A stretch of 64,000 bases of DNA from Ignavibacteriaceae bacterium (GCA_023229425.1 JALNZG010000001.1:62001-126000), one strand, 5' to 3'; numbered from the stretch's first letter, positions 26,401 through 35,500 are shown. Made by a program: numbers and translations. The notes: generated by a model not told the origin, from the letters alone.

Positions 26401-28547
26401 AGAGGAATTGTGTAAGTTCCGGGAGATGGGGGAGATGTTTGCGTCCATCCACTTTGGTTAGTTTCAAAAACAGTGTAAGTTCCACCGGGCTGCAAATCGT
26501 TAAAACAATAATTTCCGTTGGTGTCTGTTGTATCCGTTATTGTTATAAAGCCTGCTGCATTTTGGAATTTCAAATTGATTACCCAATTCGCAAGTCCAAG
26601 TTCTCCTGGATCTTGTACACCATTTCCGTTCAAGTCATTGAACTTAATTCCGCAAATAGAGCCGACTACAGGAAGCTGTTTGTTCCCAAAATTGACCGAG
26701 TCTCTGTGTTCTCCCGATGTAAGAAGAATCGTATATGTTCCCGGAGATGGGGGAGATGTTTGCGTCCATCCGCTTTGGTTAGTTTCAAAAACAGTATAAG
26801 TTCCGCCAGGCTGCAGATTGTTGAAACAATAATTTCCGTTCGCATCCGTTGTATCTGTTAATGTTATGAAACCTGCTGCATTTTGGAATTTAAGATTGAT
26901 CACCCAATTCGCAAGTCCAAGTTCTCCCGGATCTTGTACACCATTTCCGTTCAAGTCATTGAACTTAATTCCGCAAATAGAGCCGACTACAGGAAGCAAT
27001 TTGTTTCCGAAATCTACGGAGTCTTTGTGTTCTCCCGATGTAAGAGGAATCGTGTAAGTTCCAGGAGATGGGGGAGATGTTTGTTGCCATCCGCTTTGGT
27101 TAGTTTCAAAAACGGTATAAGTTCCGCCGGGCTGTAAATCGTTGAAACAATAATTTCCATTTGCGTCTGTTGTATCCGTTATTGTTATAAAGCCAGCTGC
27201 ATTTTGGTACTTCAAATTTATTATCCAATTCGCAAGTCCAAGTTCTCCCGGATCTTGTATACCATTTCCGTTCAAGTCATTGAACTTAATTCCGCAAATA
27301 GAACCGACTACAGGAAGCAATTTGTTCCCAAAATTGACCGAGTCTCTGTGTTCACCCGAAGTAAGAAGAATTGTGTAAATTCCAGGAGATGGGGGAGATG
27401 TTTGCGTCCATCCACTTTGGTTAGTTTCAAAAACAGTGTAAGTTCCACCGGGCTGCAGATCGTTAAAACAATAATTTCCGTTTGCGTCTGTTGTATCCGT
27501 TATTGTTATAAAACCTGCTGCATTTTGGAATTTAAGATTGATCACCCAATTCGCAAGTCCAAGTTCGCCGGAATCTTGAATGCCGTTTCCGTTAAGGTCG
27601 TTGAACTTAATTCCGCAAATTGAACCCGTGCTATCTATGGTTGCACAGTTGGTTGGCGAACTGAAAACTCCACCGTTCCAGGTTCCTGCAAAAATATTTG
27701 ATCCGTTGACAGTAAGAGTTGGAACAGTTGAAGTAGTTAAGCCGGTATTGTAAGTTGTCCAGGTTGTTCCATTATCAACTGAACGAGCTACACCACCACC
27801 GTTATACCAATGCCCGACAAAAAGATCGGTGCCACAAGCAACGGCAAGACCTCGAATGAGCCCATCATTTCGTACGTTAATCCAATTAGCACCATTATCA
27901 CCGGTACGGAAAACCCCACCACTTGTTCCGGCAAAGACATAACTTCCTATTCCTGCAAAACCTCGAACATCAAGGGCTGTTAATCCGGTATTGATCGGAG
28001 TCCAGTTTGTGCCATTGTCAGTAGAAAGGAAAATCCCGCTGCCGTTAGTTCCGGCAAATAAATTTGTTCCGCTGGCGGTAATTGCTCGAACAGTAAGATT
28101 TGTTAAACCGGAATTTAATTGAGCCCAGGTCGTCCCGCCATCAGTGGAAAGGTAAACACCGCCGCTCTCAGTCCCTATAAAAAAATTCGTTCCAATAGTG
28201 GCAAAAGATTGAACTAATGACATTCCGGAATTAACTGGATTCCAAGTTGCGCCGTTATCGGTTGAGCGAAGAAAGCCGCCGGTAGTTCCTGCAAAAATAT
28301 CGGTCCCATAGACAGCAAAAGACCAAACAGAAAAAGAAGTATTTATACTCGTATAATTCCAGTTTGTGCCGTTGTCGGTGGAAATTAAAGCGCCGTTCGT
28401 CATCCCGGCTAAGAGATTACTCCCGTTACTAAAAACTATATTAATTGTCCCGTTGGTTAAACCCGTTGGCATCCACTGGGCGTGTGCTGTACTGCCAAAC
28501 AGAAAAGTTAATAAAAACATGATCGTAAGTGACTGTAACTTGGTCAT
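23436..28547 (-). CDS. T9SS-exported SdrD-like repeat protein with BNR-type propeller
   Basis: About 1703 residues from the ATG at 28547, chosen because it opens a clean signal peptide (MTKLQSLTIMFLLTF ... AHAQ). Order: a propeller of photosystem/BNR-like repeats (NGTNWNYTSINTS, LFAGT motifs, about 25-305), six SdrD_B-like units of 107 residues (GSICGIKFNDLNGNG ... TDTTDANGNYCFNDLQPGG), cysteine-rich DUF11/Ig-like regions (CVTFSKDTVICNTNDYTL), and a type A sorting domain QNYPNPFNPSSTIRYDIP ending NRKMILMK. It should be a large cell-surface or secreted stalk-like protein, probably calcium-stabilised through the DLNGNGxxD loops. It is the downstream gene of the 29230 promoter, after the small-protein gene and a broken copy of it. 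Confidence 0.85.
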   Translation of the reverse strand: MTKLQSLTIMFLLTFLFGSTAHAQWMPTGLTNGTINIVFSNGSNLLAGMTNGALISTDNGTNWNYTSINTSFSVWSFAVYGTDIFAGTTGGFLRSTDNGATWNPVNSGMSLVQSFATIGTNFFIGTESGGVYLSTDGGTTWAQLNSGLTNLTVRAITASGTNLFAGTNGSGIFLSTDNGTNWTPINTGLTALDVRGFAGIGSYVFAGTSGGVFRTGDNGANWINVRNDGLIRGLAVACGTDLFVGHWYNGGGVARSVDNGTTWTTYNTGLTTSTVPTLTVNGSNIFAGTWNGGVFSSPTNCATIDSTGSICGIKFNDLNGNGIQDSGELGLANWVINLKFQNAAGFITITDTTDANGNYCFNDLQPGGTYTVFETNQSGWTQTSPPSPGIYTILLTSGEHRDSVNFGNKLLPVVGSICGIKFNDLNGNGIQDPGELGLANWIINLKYQNAAGFITITDTTDANGNYCFNDLQPGGTYTVFETNQSGWQQTSPPSPGTYTIPLTSGEHKDSVDFGNKLLPVVGSICGIKFNDLNGNGVQDPGELGLANWVINLKFQNAAGFITLTDTTDANGNYCFNNLQPGGTYTVFETNQSGWTQTSPPSPGTYTILLTSGEHRDSVNFGNKQLPVVGSICGIKFNDLNGNGVQDPGELGLANWVINLKFQNAAGFITITDTTDTNGNYCFNDLQPGGTYTVFETNQSGWTQTSPPSPGTYTIPLTSGEHRDSVNFGNKLLPVVGSICGIKFNDLNGNGVQDPGEIGLANWVINLKFQNAAGFITITDTTDANGNYCFNDLQPGGTYTVFETNQSGWTQTSPTSPGTYTIPLTSGEYRDSVDFGNKLLPVVGSICGIKFNDLNGNGVQDPGELGLANWIINLKYQNAAGFITITDTTDANGNYCFNDIQPGGTYTVFETNQSGWTQTSPPSPGTYTILLSSGEHRDSINFGNQLSTVGSICDSLHATVTKSVIGDCCWSISLNQPSNTSGITGIQFWPLSPNTFALGSSQLGSSYSIGWLFATNTINQFTVKRLTGNVPAGPLPNFFNFCMNNLSSPQYVVVNWLNANNNVVCSDTVTLDCEIPCVTFSKDTVICNTNDYTLQYSFTNNATYAVNKIEVVQTVPAGIIITPSTLIIPSVNPGQSSGVLTFSISGALPNTTVAIHFRFTSSDSCCFCTDILFVTTPSCMCEEVGATLNEDSGNCSDTLNISNGFSGNYFTQINLTALPSGTVFSNWNTNTSSNWYSLNTFAANSIHLINIGNGFIPSGNSNGILDFILSGYTTSTQKIVVEWIRNDSVKCVDTLTTHCVPPPPTMYCTQLIDDSLVCLPNGTFQYKFKVKNNSTDSTTGFQLNAISPSTFTFSPSNFSNVAIGPSMVSPEQTVIISGISPNTQFCFDIALYKHIMQHDTLYSWCCHSDTVCTTTPNCGPKDSAEACITWNLLSTQLVTSTNGNINGSSETISTGSSSPFMAILSPYTSNGQRLLVLGGWPVGSLDLNRFIEFQAGPNLGNSFTVKNVSFNFGDNPQTTDYNIINSQVFYSTNNFSSSSALGGTLAYLNTTMSTFTVSNLNIFVANGQTFSLRIYPYSPTGSITATVSLAIHNNVVICGTTSAITSVDDGMKGSAIPESYQLEQNYPNPFNPSSTIRYDIPKTSFVKISVYDMLGREIKVLVNEEKNPGRYEIVFDAKELASGIYFYAIRTGEFTQNRKMILMK
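25704..27626 (-). repeat. Six tandem 321-bp repeats encoding SdrD_B-like units
   Basis: The codons for GSICG recur at about 321-bp intervals from 27626 down to 25704. Units are close to identical at DNA level, with single-base variants (for example IQD/VQD and ELG/EIG), which indicates recent amplification or conversion. Confidence 0.9.
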
Positions 28548-28667
28548 AGCTTTAATTCCTTTATTCAAATTGGCAAATGGCCATGTTATCGAAGCTGTTT
28601 GTGCGAATATGTTTGTTTTGAAGAGTGAGTAGAAAAGAATTACAAACTCCACATAATTTTTTTTCAT
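28548..28667 (-). other. In-frame vestigial second signal peptide upstream of the SdrD-like gene
   Basis: An ATG at 28667 is in frame with the gene start at 28547 without a stop between. It encodes MKKNYVEFVILFYSLFKTNIFAQ followed by TASITWPFANLN, i.e. a complete signal peptide and the first residues of a different exported protein, directly joined to the second signal peptide. This looks like a fusion relic left by recombination of a neighbouring T9SS gene. Confidence 0.5.
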
Positions 28668-28714
28668 AATAATCTCGATCGGTTTTCCCGCAGGGCGGTT
28701 AGTGTTTGTCAAAT

Positions 28715-28876
28715 TTATCTTATTTCACCGTTTCTGATCTTAATTGAAGTTTTGTTCTTAAGGTTTTTCAGAGATGATTTAAGTTTTTCTATTTTATCTG
28801 ATGGAACATACGGATCATTTTCCAGCTCGGTAATTGCTTCTTCAATGGAATTAAATTCTTTTACATTGACGTCGTT
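28715..28876 (-). pseudogene. 5'-truncated copy of the small 87-residue protein gene
   Basis: Reverse reading gives VKEFNSIEEAITELENDP, then VPSDKIEKLKSS and KTSIKIRNGEIR before TAA, matching the C-terminal 50 or so residues of the copy at 28967-29230 with very high DNA identity. An in-frame TAA stands just upstream and no ATG opens it, so it is a remnant of a tandem duplication. Confidence 0.8.
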
Positions 28877-28966
28877 CGTTTAATAAACATCTATTATTGA
28901 TTATTAGTTCACTCTTCAAGCGAGGTTTCTCCGATAGAATAGGGACTCGTAACATTTTATTCCGCA

Positions 28967-29230
28967 TCATACTATTTCACCGTTCCTGATCTTAATAGAA
29001 GTTTTGTTCTTAAGGTTTTTCAGAGATGATTTAAGTTTTTCTATTTTATCCGACGGAACATTCGGATCATTTTCCAGCTCGGTAATTGCTTCTTCAATTG
29101 ATTTGAACTCTTTTACAGCAGCATCTTCCCGCGTGCGGGACAAGTCTGTTTCTTTCCTTATAATTAAAAGAGGCGTAGACTTAGTGTGCTTATTTGTAAA
29201 TAAACTCATCAGCATTTTTATAGTTTTCAC
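28967..29230 (-). CDS. Small 87-residue protein of unknown function, copy B
   Basis: Paralogue of the protein at 18950-19213, with the same length. Shared core: MSLFT(N/K)KH, LLIIRK, (T/R)REDA, EF.SIEEA...LENDPNVPS.KIEKL, NKTSIKIRNGEI. No signal peptide, no membrane segment. The frame opens with GTG at 29230; the in-frame ATG at 29209 (MSLFT) is conserved in both copies and is the likelier start. It is first behind the second copy of the promoter and 21-bp array. Downstream are the truncated copy and the SdrD-like T9SS gene. Unknown function; pairing with a large surface protein in both operons is the main clue. Confidence 0.75.
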   Translation of the reverse strand: MKTIKMLMSLFTNKHTKSTPLLIIRKETDLSRTREDAAVKEFKSIEEAITELENDPNVPSDKIEKLKSSLKNLKNKTSIKIRNGEIV

Positions 29231-29252
29231 ATTGTCATTTTAAATTTTTGTT

Positions 29253-29284
29253 CAAAGCTAAAGACAATATTGTGGTGGTACAAT
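29253..29284 (-). promoter_or_regulatory. Promoter of the small-protein/SdrD operon
   Basis: Reverse strand: ATTG (29281-29284), 20 bp, TAGCTTTG (29253-29260). Same boxes and spacing as at 19236-19267, although the 20 bp between differ at many positions. Confidence 0.75.
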
Positions 29285-29345
29285 AGCTAACAAGCATAAG
29301 GTATGTGTTAATAAACTAACGGTAGGTATTAGTAAGTAATCGGTA
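29283..29345 (-). promoter_or_regulatory. Array of three 21-bp direct repeats, probable LytTR operator, copy B
   Basis: Units 29283-29303, 29304-29324 and 29325-29345, again each ending GGTA on the plus strand and giving ACCGTTAGT on the reverse strand in the middle unit. The array starts 53 bp from the frame start at 29230, exactly as copy A is 53 bp from 19213. Confidence 0.65.
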
Positions 29346-29571
29346 AGCGATCCAAGATGTTATCAAAGGAATTTCGATGGGATAAAAAATTAAAATTTAT
29401 TGTAAGCAAAGTACCTGAATCAGTTTTGGCTAAAGCCAAGAGTTTTTCAATTTATGAACCTAAAGAGATGCCAAACGCCTTGCACCCATACGGGAAATTT
29501 CTTTCACGCGTAATATAAAAACAGGTACAATGTTTACAATTTACAGGTTCAAACCTTTCTTCAATTAAAAA
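29346..29571. other. Intergenic stretch with a possible interspersed repeat
   Basis: No gene seen. It holds a hairpin TTGGCT-AA-AGCCAA (29426-29439) in a setting that resembles GGCTAAAGCC-type interspersed hairpins of related genomes. Nothing else in the stretch could be interpreted. Confidence 0.35.
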
Positions 29572-32325
29572 TTATTTTAACAAACGAATTCTTGCATGAT
29601 CGAGTAAAGCGCCGTTTACTTCTCCATTCATATTCTCATCAGAATTTCTGAAGGTCAAAGTAACTGTGTGTTCTCCTTTTGAAAGATAGATTTGAACAGA
29701 ATTGCTGTAATTAAAAACGTTCCATGTGTTTTCACCGCGGTGCGGCATTACAATTACACCAGTAAATTTTTGATCGACCATAAGTGAACGAATTGCGCAT
29801 TTGTTTTCGGTGTTTAAAGGTCCATTACCGTTTGCGTAGCGGAAATCAATTGTGTAAAGCCCGTTTGTTTTAGACGTAAAACTAAAATTGATGTCCTGAT
29901 GATTTTGCTTTTCAATTTTTACATAACCTTTACCGGAATAATTGGCATATTTGTTCTCATAAGTGGAAACACAATCTTCAATCTCAATAATTTTCTCTTT
30001 ACCGTTTATAGTGATTGGTTCGCTTAAAAAAGATGCGGCACTATTTTTATCAACTGCTTTAACTTGATATTCTTCCAATACTTTTTTTGGTGTACTCTTA
30101 AAAACAGTTTCTTTTGTTGAAGTTAATTTCGATCCATTTTTATAAATTAAATAGTGGTCAGCTCCCGGAATTTTTTCCCACGCTAATTTCCCATCAACTA
30201 ATTTTACTTTAGGCGTTTCAGGTGCGTATTCATTTTTTACAAGATTGAATTTTGACTTCGCTGTTTTCCCATTCAAAACTATTTCAATTGAATGCTTTCC
30301 TTCAAGCGAAGCAGAAATAAAATTATCTTTCAAGACTTTTCCGTCGAGTTTAAAAGATTTAATCCCATCGCCATAACCTTTAACGGAAATGGTTAACTCT
30401 GCATTTCTATATTTGAAGTTGGAAAGCGTTCTTTCACCTGAAAAGTTTTTTGGAATGAACGGAGCGAAGATAAGTTTATCGGATTCAAATTGCATCCCGA
30501 AAAAAACTCTGTACGTCATTGCTAAATTTCCGGCAACGCTCCACAACTGCCGGTTTGAATTAATTTGCGTTCCCACATAATCGCCAGATGAAGCAACAAA
30601 ATTTTCTTTGTTGGTTAAGAATAAAGCGGCCGCACGGTAAATAGAAGCGAGACCATGTTCAACTGATGTTTCGTTCTTAACTTTTGCCGATGCCATCGTC
30701 CAATAGGCTTCAACAAAAGCCCAAACCGCATCATTGTGATAAGGCGGAATATTTGGTGTCTGAGGATAAACGCACGGAATTCCAAACTTTGTAACGGGAG
30801 TATTTTCAATAATTTCTTTTTGCCGTTTCGCATTCGGAATTTCAAAAAGCACGCTCAAAGCTTCACCAAGCGCTTCCGACTTTGGTGAAAGCGATTGATA
30901 ATTCCTTCCGTATAAATATTGGCCGAAATATTTTTTCCCCGGCATCCACATTAGTTTGTTCATTCCGTCTTGAATTCCTTTCGCGGCAGAAATGAATTTG
31001 GAAACGTCCTCATCCAATTTGGAAGCGTCCTCAATCAATTCGGGAACGCCCTCCTCCAATTCGGAAAAGTCCTCGTCTAAGTCGGAAACGTCATCTGGCA
31101 ATTCGGAAGCCATCGCTGTTAAAATTTTATAGGTTTGAAAATGGACGGCGTTCGTTCCAAGATTTTTTGAAGCATAAATATCTTTCGGATCCATCCAAAG
31201 CGGATAAGTTTGTTCGCGCCAATCCAAGAAAGAAGATTCGCCGTTGAACAATCCTGTTTGTTTATCGCGTATGGTTTCCAAATCGGCAAGAGCGGAATTT
31301 TTAATGATGGAGTAACTTTTTTGCAGCCAATCCTTATCGCCGGTAACTTTATAAATTTCCCATGCAGCCAAAGCCCACGTCATTCTATCGGAAGAAACTG
31401 GCCACGCGCCGCCGGTTCCTGTATCTTGAATAATTTTTCCGTTCTTAACTTTTGCAAGCAGACTCGTTTTAGCCGCGTCGGGATTGATGATTGCGAATGC
31501 GAGATGAATTGAATAGCTGATATCGCGCGTCCAGATGCCGGGCCATTTTTCGCCCGCCATAAATGCGCCGTCATCGCGGATGTCCAAAAGCATTTCTTCA
31601 ATCGCCTGGTTGTAAAGCGCGTCAAGTAAAACCGATGAAGATTGTAACTGTGGATAAGCTGAAATATCTTTTGTCAATTTCCATTGCGTAGTTAATTTGT
31701 CTTCATCGGAAGCAAAAATATCTTTTTTAAAGAGAAGTTTTATCTCATAAATGCCGTCGCTGTTTTTATCACTTAATTGAAATTGATTTTTTGTGCCGAG
31801 CGTTTGAAAATCCCAGGAAAGGGGAGAGATATTTCCGGCGATAAAAACTCCTGCAAAATCCTTCGCATAAAATTTTTCACTGTTGAACAATTCGTAATAA
31901 CCATGCTCTTTAAAATCCTTTAACGGCTTACGCATATCAACTCGGAGAGTCAATTCAATATCTTCATTTAAATATTCGGTTTGCTCACTTACAGTTGAAG
32001 TATCGGCTTGACCAAATACAAAAATTGGCGAGATCATTTTCCCCTTTACGGGTTTAAGTGTAAGCTGATGATTTTGCGCAAAACCCCGCTCGTTGTCCAA
32101 TCCATTTAAACTGAATTTAAATTCCAATTTATTTTGCGCCGCTTTTTTGTAAATACTTTTATAAGAAGAGTTGATCTCCGTTGGTGAAACCGCTTTAGCT
32201 TCAAAGTTGTCTTGAATAACTTTTTCGTTAGTTACCGTAAAATCTTTAGAGTGGTAAAAAGTAGTTTGCGCTAATGATAATGTGGAAATGAAAATAACCA
32301 CGAAAAAAAATATGAAGAGTTTCAT
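29572..32325 (-). CDS. Secreted six-hairpin glycosidase-like protein with C-terminal CBM-like domain
   Basis: 917 residues. Signal peptide MKLFIFFFVVIFISTLSLAQ. An N-terminal beta region (about 20-225) precedes an (alpha/alpha)6 catalytic-type domain with EKWPGIWTRDISYSIHLAF, GGAWPVSSDRMTWALAAWEIY, SSFLDWREQTYPLWMDP and NDAVWAFVEAYWTMASAK, resembling glycogen-debranching or rhamnosidase-type hairpin glycosidases. The WTRD and DWRE acidic residues are catalytic candidates. A C-terminal domain (about 770-917; IEIEDCVSTYENKYANYSGKG) looks like CBM6/35. There is no T9SS sorting domain, so it may stay periplasmic. Within the catalytic domain lies a heptapeptide minisatellite (30998-31102). It is divergent from the T9SS cluster at 32507. 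Substrate unknown. Confidence 0.75.
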   Translation of the reverse strand: MKLFIFFFVVIFISTLSLAQTTFYHSKDFTVTNEKVIQDNFEAKAVSPTEINSSYKSIYKKAAQNKLEFKFSLNGLDNERGFAQNHQLTLKPVKGKMISPIFVFGQADTSTVSEQTEYLNEDIELTLRVDMRKPLKDFKEHGYYELFNSEKFYAKDFAGVFIAGNISPLSWDFQTLGTKNQFQLSDKNSDGIYEIKLLFKKDIFASDEDKLTTQWKLTKDISAYPQLQSSSVLLDALYNQAIEEMLLDIRDDGAFMAGEKWPGIWTRDISYSIHLAFAIINPDAAKTSLLAKVKNGKIIQDTGTGGAWPVSSDRMTWALAAWEIYKVTGDKDWLQKSYSIIKNSALADLETIRDKQTGLFNGESSFLDWREQTYPLWMDPKDIYASKNLGTNAVHFQTYKILTAMASELPDDVSDLDEDFSELEEGVPELIEDASKLDEDVSKFISAAKGIQDGMNKLMWMPGKKYFGQYLYGRNYQSLSPKSEALGEALSVLFEIPNAKRQKEIIENTPVTKFGIPCVYPQTPNIPPYHNDAVWAFVEAYWTMASAKVKNETSVEHGLASIYRAAALFLTNKENFVASSGDYVGTQINSNRQLWSVAGNLAMTYRVFFGMQFESDKLIFAPFIPKNFSGERTLSNFKYRNAELTISVKGYGDGIKSFKLDGKVLKDNFISASLEGKHSIEIVLNGKTAKSKFNLVKNEYAPETPKVKLVDGKLAWEKIPGADHYLIYKNGSKLTSTKETVFKSTPKKVLEEYQVKAVDKNSAASFLSEPITINGKEKIIEIEDCVSTYENKYANYSGKGYVKIEKQNHQDINFSFTSKTNGLYTIDFRYANGNGPLNTENKCAIRSLMVDQKFTGVIVMPHRGENTWNVFNYSNSVQIYLSKGEHTVTLTFRNSDENMNGEVNGALLDHARIRLLK
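30998..31102 (-). repeat. Minisatellite of five 21-bp units inside the glycosidase gene
   Basis: Units start at 30998, 31019, 31040, 31061 and 31082; each is 21 bp and in frame, encoding degenerate heptads such as DVSDLDE, DFSELEE, GVPELIE, DASKLDE and DVSKFIS. The pattern is acidic with leucine at a fixed place, so it could form a short helix or coiled coil looping out of the barrel. Confidence 0.85.
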
Positions 32326-32506
32326 TCGGAATCCTTTTGCAAAATTTTGTAACCTAAAATTAACAGAAAGTTATGATATGGGAAAGGTTGGATTCCAATG
32401 AAAACTGAAAAATATTTTGCATGAGTTTAAAAAATTTATTAGCTTGTTTGCAACAATTTGGAGTTCTAGGTTTTATTTAAGTGAAATTTAATAATGGGAG
32501 CTCATC

Positions 32507-35500
32507 ATGGGAAGATCACATCTAATATCGTTCATTTTTCTTTTATCTCTATCGCTTTACGCACATAACCCTGAGTGGACAACCTCTGCCGATGGTGGAA
32601 CAATCTATGACGGCGGTGAAAAAGGCAAAAAACAACTCTCTAAACCAAACACAAACGATTTCAACAACTTCATTGCAATAAACCAAATATTTATGTGGGT
32701 GAGTAACAACGGTATGGGTTCACACGATCCCCGCACAGATGGTTCGGGATTTTATTGGCCCGGTGGTGAGAACGCAACTATATCAGCAATCTATGAAGAT
32801 GGATTAATTTGGGGAGCCAAAGTTGATACACAAATTCGGGTAAACGGTTCGGTATATCGGCATGGTTTGCAAGCCGGCAAAATCTTACCCAATGGAAAAG
32901 CGGATGATCTTAATTTGGAGAAATACCGTATTTATAAAATTCGTAAAGGATGGGAATCCCTTCCTCCGGGACCAAGACGTGATTTATATGAAAAAGATTA
33001 TCACGAATGGCCTATTGAAGATGGAGCTCCATATGTGTTAGACAAAGATGGTAATAAAGTTCCGGACTTTGTCGGCGATGAAGTTCTTTGGTGTGTAAGT
33101 AACGATTTGGATCAAACACGTTCAACGTATACCTATGGCACTTTACCGATGGGATTAGAGCAGCAAATGACAGTCTTCGGTTTTAATAGAACCGGTGACC
33201 TCGGGGATATGGTATTTAAAAAATATACTCTTATAAATAAAGGAACACTAACGCTTAAGGACATGGTCTTAGCTTATTGGTCGGATACTGATTTGGGAGA
33301 TGCCAATGACGACTATACAGGTTGTGATACTACACTAAAGTTAGGTTATACTTACAATGGTGATAACAATGATGTGGGATTTTATGGAACTACTCCACCT
33401 GCTGTAGGGTACGTTTTCTTCCAGGGACCAATAGTTGAAGGTGCTAGTACTGATAGTGCGAAATTTTTAACTGCTTGGAGACATGGATATAAAAATTTAC
33501 CAATAACTAGTTTTTCATTTTATATAAATATGGCTGGGACTAGATTTTTAGACCCCGATCAAGGTGTTGCAGCTGGGTCGATTCAGTTTTATAATTATAT
33601 GACCGGTAAAAATTATTACGGCGAACCATTTGTTGATCCATGGACACATTCAAATACAAGTATTATTTTGTCCGGCGATCCGGTTACGGGAATCGGTTGG
33701 TATGAAGGTCCGGTTGGTTGGCCGGGTGGGAGCTATCCACCGAATGACAGACGACATTTAATGAGTTCCGGACCTTTTACGATGGCTCCCGGTGATACTC
33801 AAGAAGTTGTTATCGGTATTGTAATTGCGCGAGGTTCTAATAATCTAAACAGTATTACTCAGTTAAAGAGTAAAACAAAAATTGCTCAGACTGCTTATGA
33901 TAAAGATTTCAGTTCAATGGTGCCTCCTTTGGAGCCGATCGTTACTTCAGTTGTGGATGATAAACAAGTTACATTACACTGGGAGCCCAACACAGAAGAT
34001 TATAACGTAGTTGATCCTTTTATAACGGGAAAAGGGAAAGCCGATTCTACTTATACTTTTGAAGGATATCGTATCTGGCAATTTGAAGATGAATCCGGAA
34101 GAAATCCAAAACTTCTGAAAATTTTTGATATTAAAAATGATGTAACTAAAGTTACCCAGATACTTGATTTTAATGGAGTGAAGGTTGAACAAACAGTTTT
34201 CGAAATGCCTAATCAGGGAATCGCTCGTTTCTTCTCTACAAATTTAGATAAGATAACTTATACTCCGTTAGTTAATGGAACGCCCTATTACTTTGGAGTA
34301 ACAGCATTTAGTTATTCAAAAGATAGTGATCCGCAATATCTCGAAAACCCAGTCAAAATTATGAAAGTCGTTCCTGAAAAAATCGGATTTGACAGCTCAT
34401 TCACTTACCGATACGGCAGCTATATTGATGCGAAACAGACTGCGGGTACCGAAGACGGCATCATTCAGTTATTTGTTGTTAATCCTCTTAAACTGACGGG
34501 AAATACATATAAAGTTACATTTGATTCAACACTGATTAGAAATTATTATGACACTGCCGACACGCTTGCCTTGACATATAATCTCATGAATATATCAAAA
34601 AATCCCATCGATACGCTTCTTAGATCAAGATCGGAATTTGGAACCGATTTCAGTACAAATAAATACATTCAGGATGGTTTTTCGATTGTAGTCAGAAATT
34701 CCGGGTTGGATAATTTATTAGCAGCCCGTACAAAATTTGGTGTTAAAAGTGTACTTGAGACGAAAGGACCGGGTGGTGTACCTCTATCTTCTCCAAAGGA
34801 TGTCTGGAATGGCAAATTAAATTCAACCGATAAGTGGACTGTCTCTGCGAAAAGCTTTAAAGGTAGATTCAACTGGCAAGAACTTTCAGTAGAAGAAGGA
34901 ATGGGGTATGCCGATTATGAAATCCGTTTCGATGATTCGAGTTCCTATTACCTTTCAGGATTAGCGGGCGGGTTAAGTGAAAGAAGTGTTATGACGAAAC
35001 TCGATTCACTATGCAAAAACGAAAAGTTACCATTTGAAGTTTGGTATATTGGAAAAGATAATGACCCAACTGACGATAAGAGACTTATCCTAAAAGTATT
35101 AGATAAAAATGCTGGGTCTCCACTAGATTCTTCGAAAGCAATACCTGATCATAAATGGACACACTTAGCGAATGGAAATTGGGAACAAGTTTTTGCGTTT
35201 ACATCAGCAACGCTTGATCCAACTAATCTTCCTGCAAAGGAACTGGTAGCTTCAAAAATTCTTGATCATAAAATTGGCGGGATAACATTTACCGGAGAAC
35301 TACCCGAACTGGGAACAGTAATTAAAATATCGGGATACAAACCACTTGTGCCGGGAGATGAATTTATAGTTACCGCACCGAAGGCTATCTTGAGTGATGT
35401 TAACGACAACTCGGAGGATGTTAATTCTCCAAATACTTATGCGCTACATCAAAACTATCCCAATCCTTTCAATCCAAACACAACGATAAGTTATAGCATT

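Noticed and set aside
25743..27623. Long open frames on the plus strand opposite the SdrD-like repeats
   Set aside because: They mirror the 321-bp repeats of the real gene, have no start signals of their own and repeat the same peptide; they are antisense shadows.
25704..27626. Regular repeats that might suggest a CRISPR array
   Set aside because: The unit is 321 bp, continuous and coding, without short repeats and unique spacers. No CRISPR or cas gene was seen anywhere in the window.
29572..32325. T9SS cargo status for the glycosidase-like protein
   Set aside because: It has a signal peptide but its C-terminus (ALLDHARIRLLK) is the end of a CBM-like domain, with no PNPFNP-type sorting sequence.
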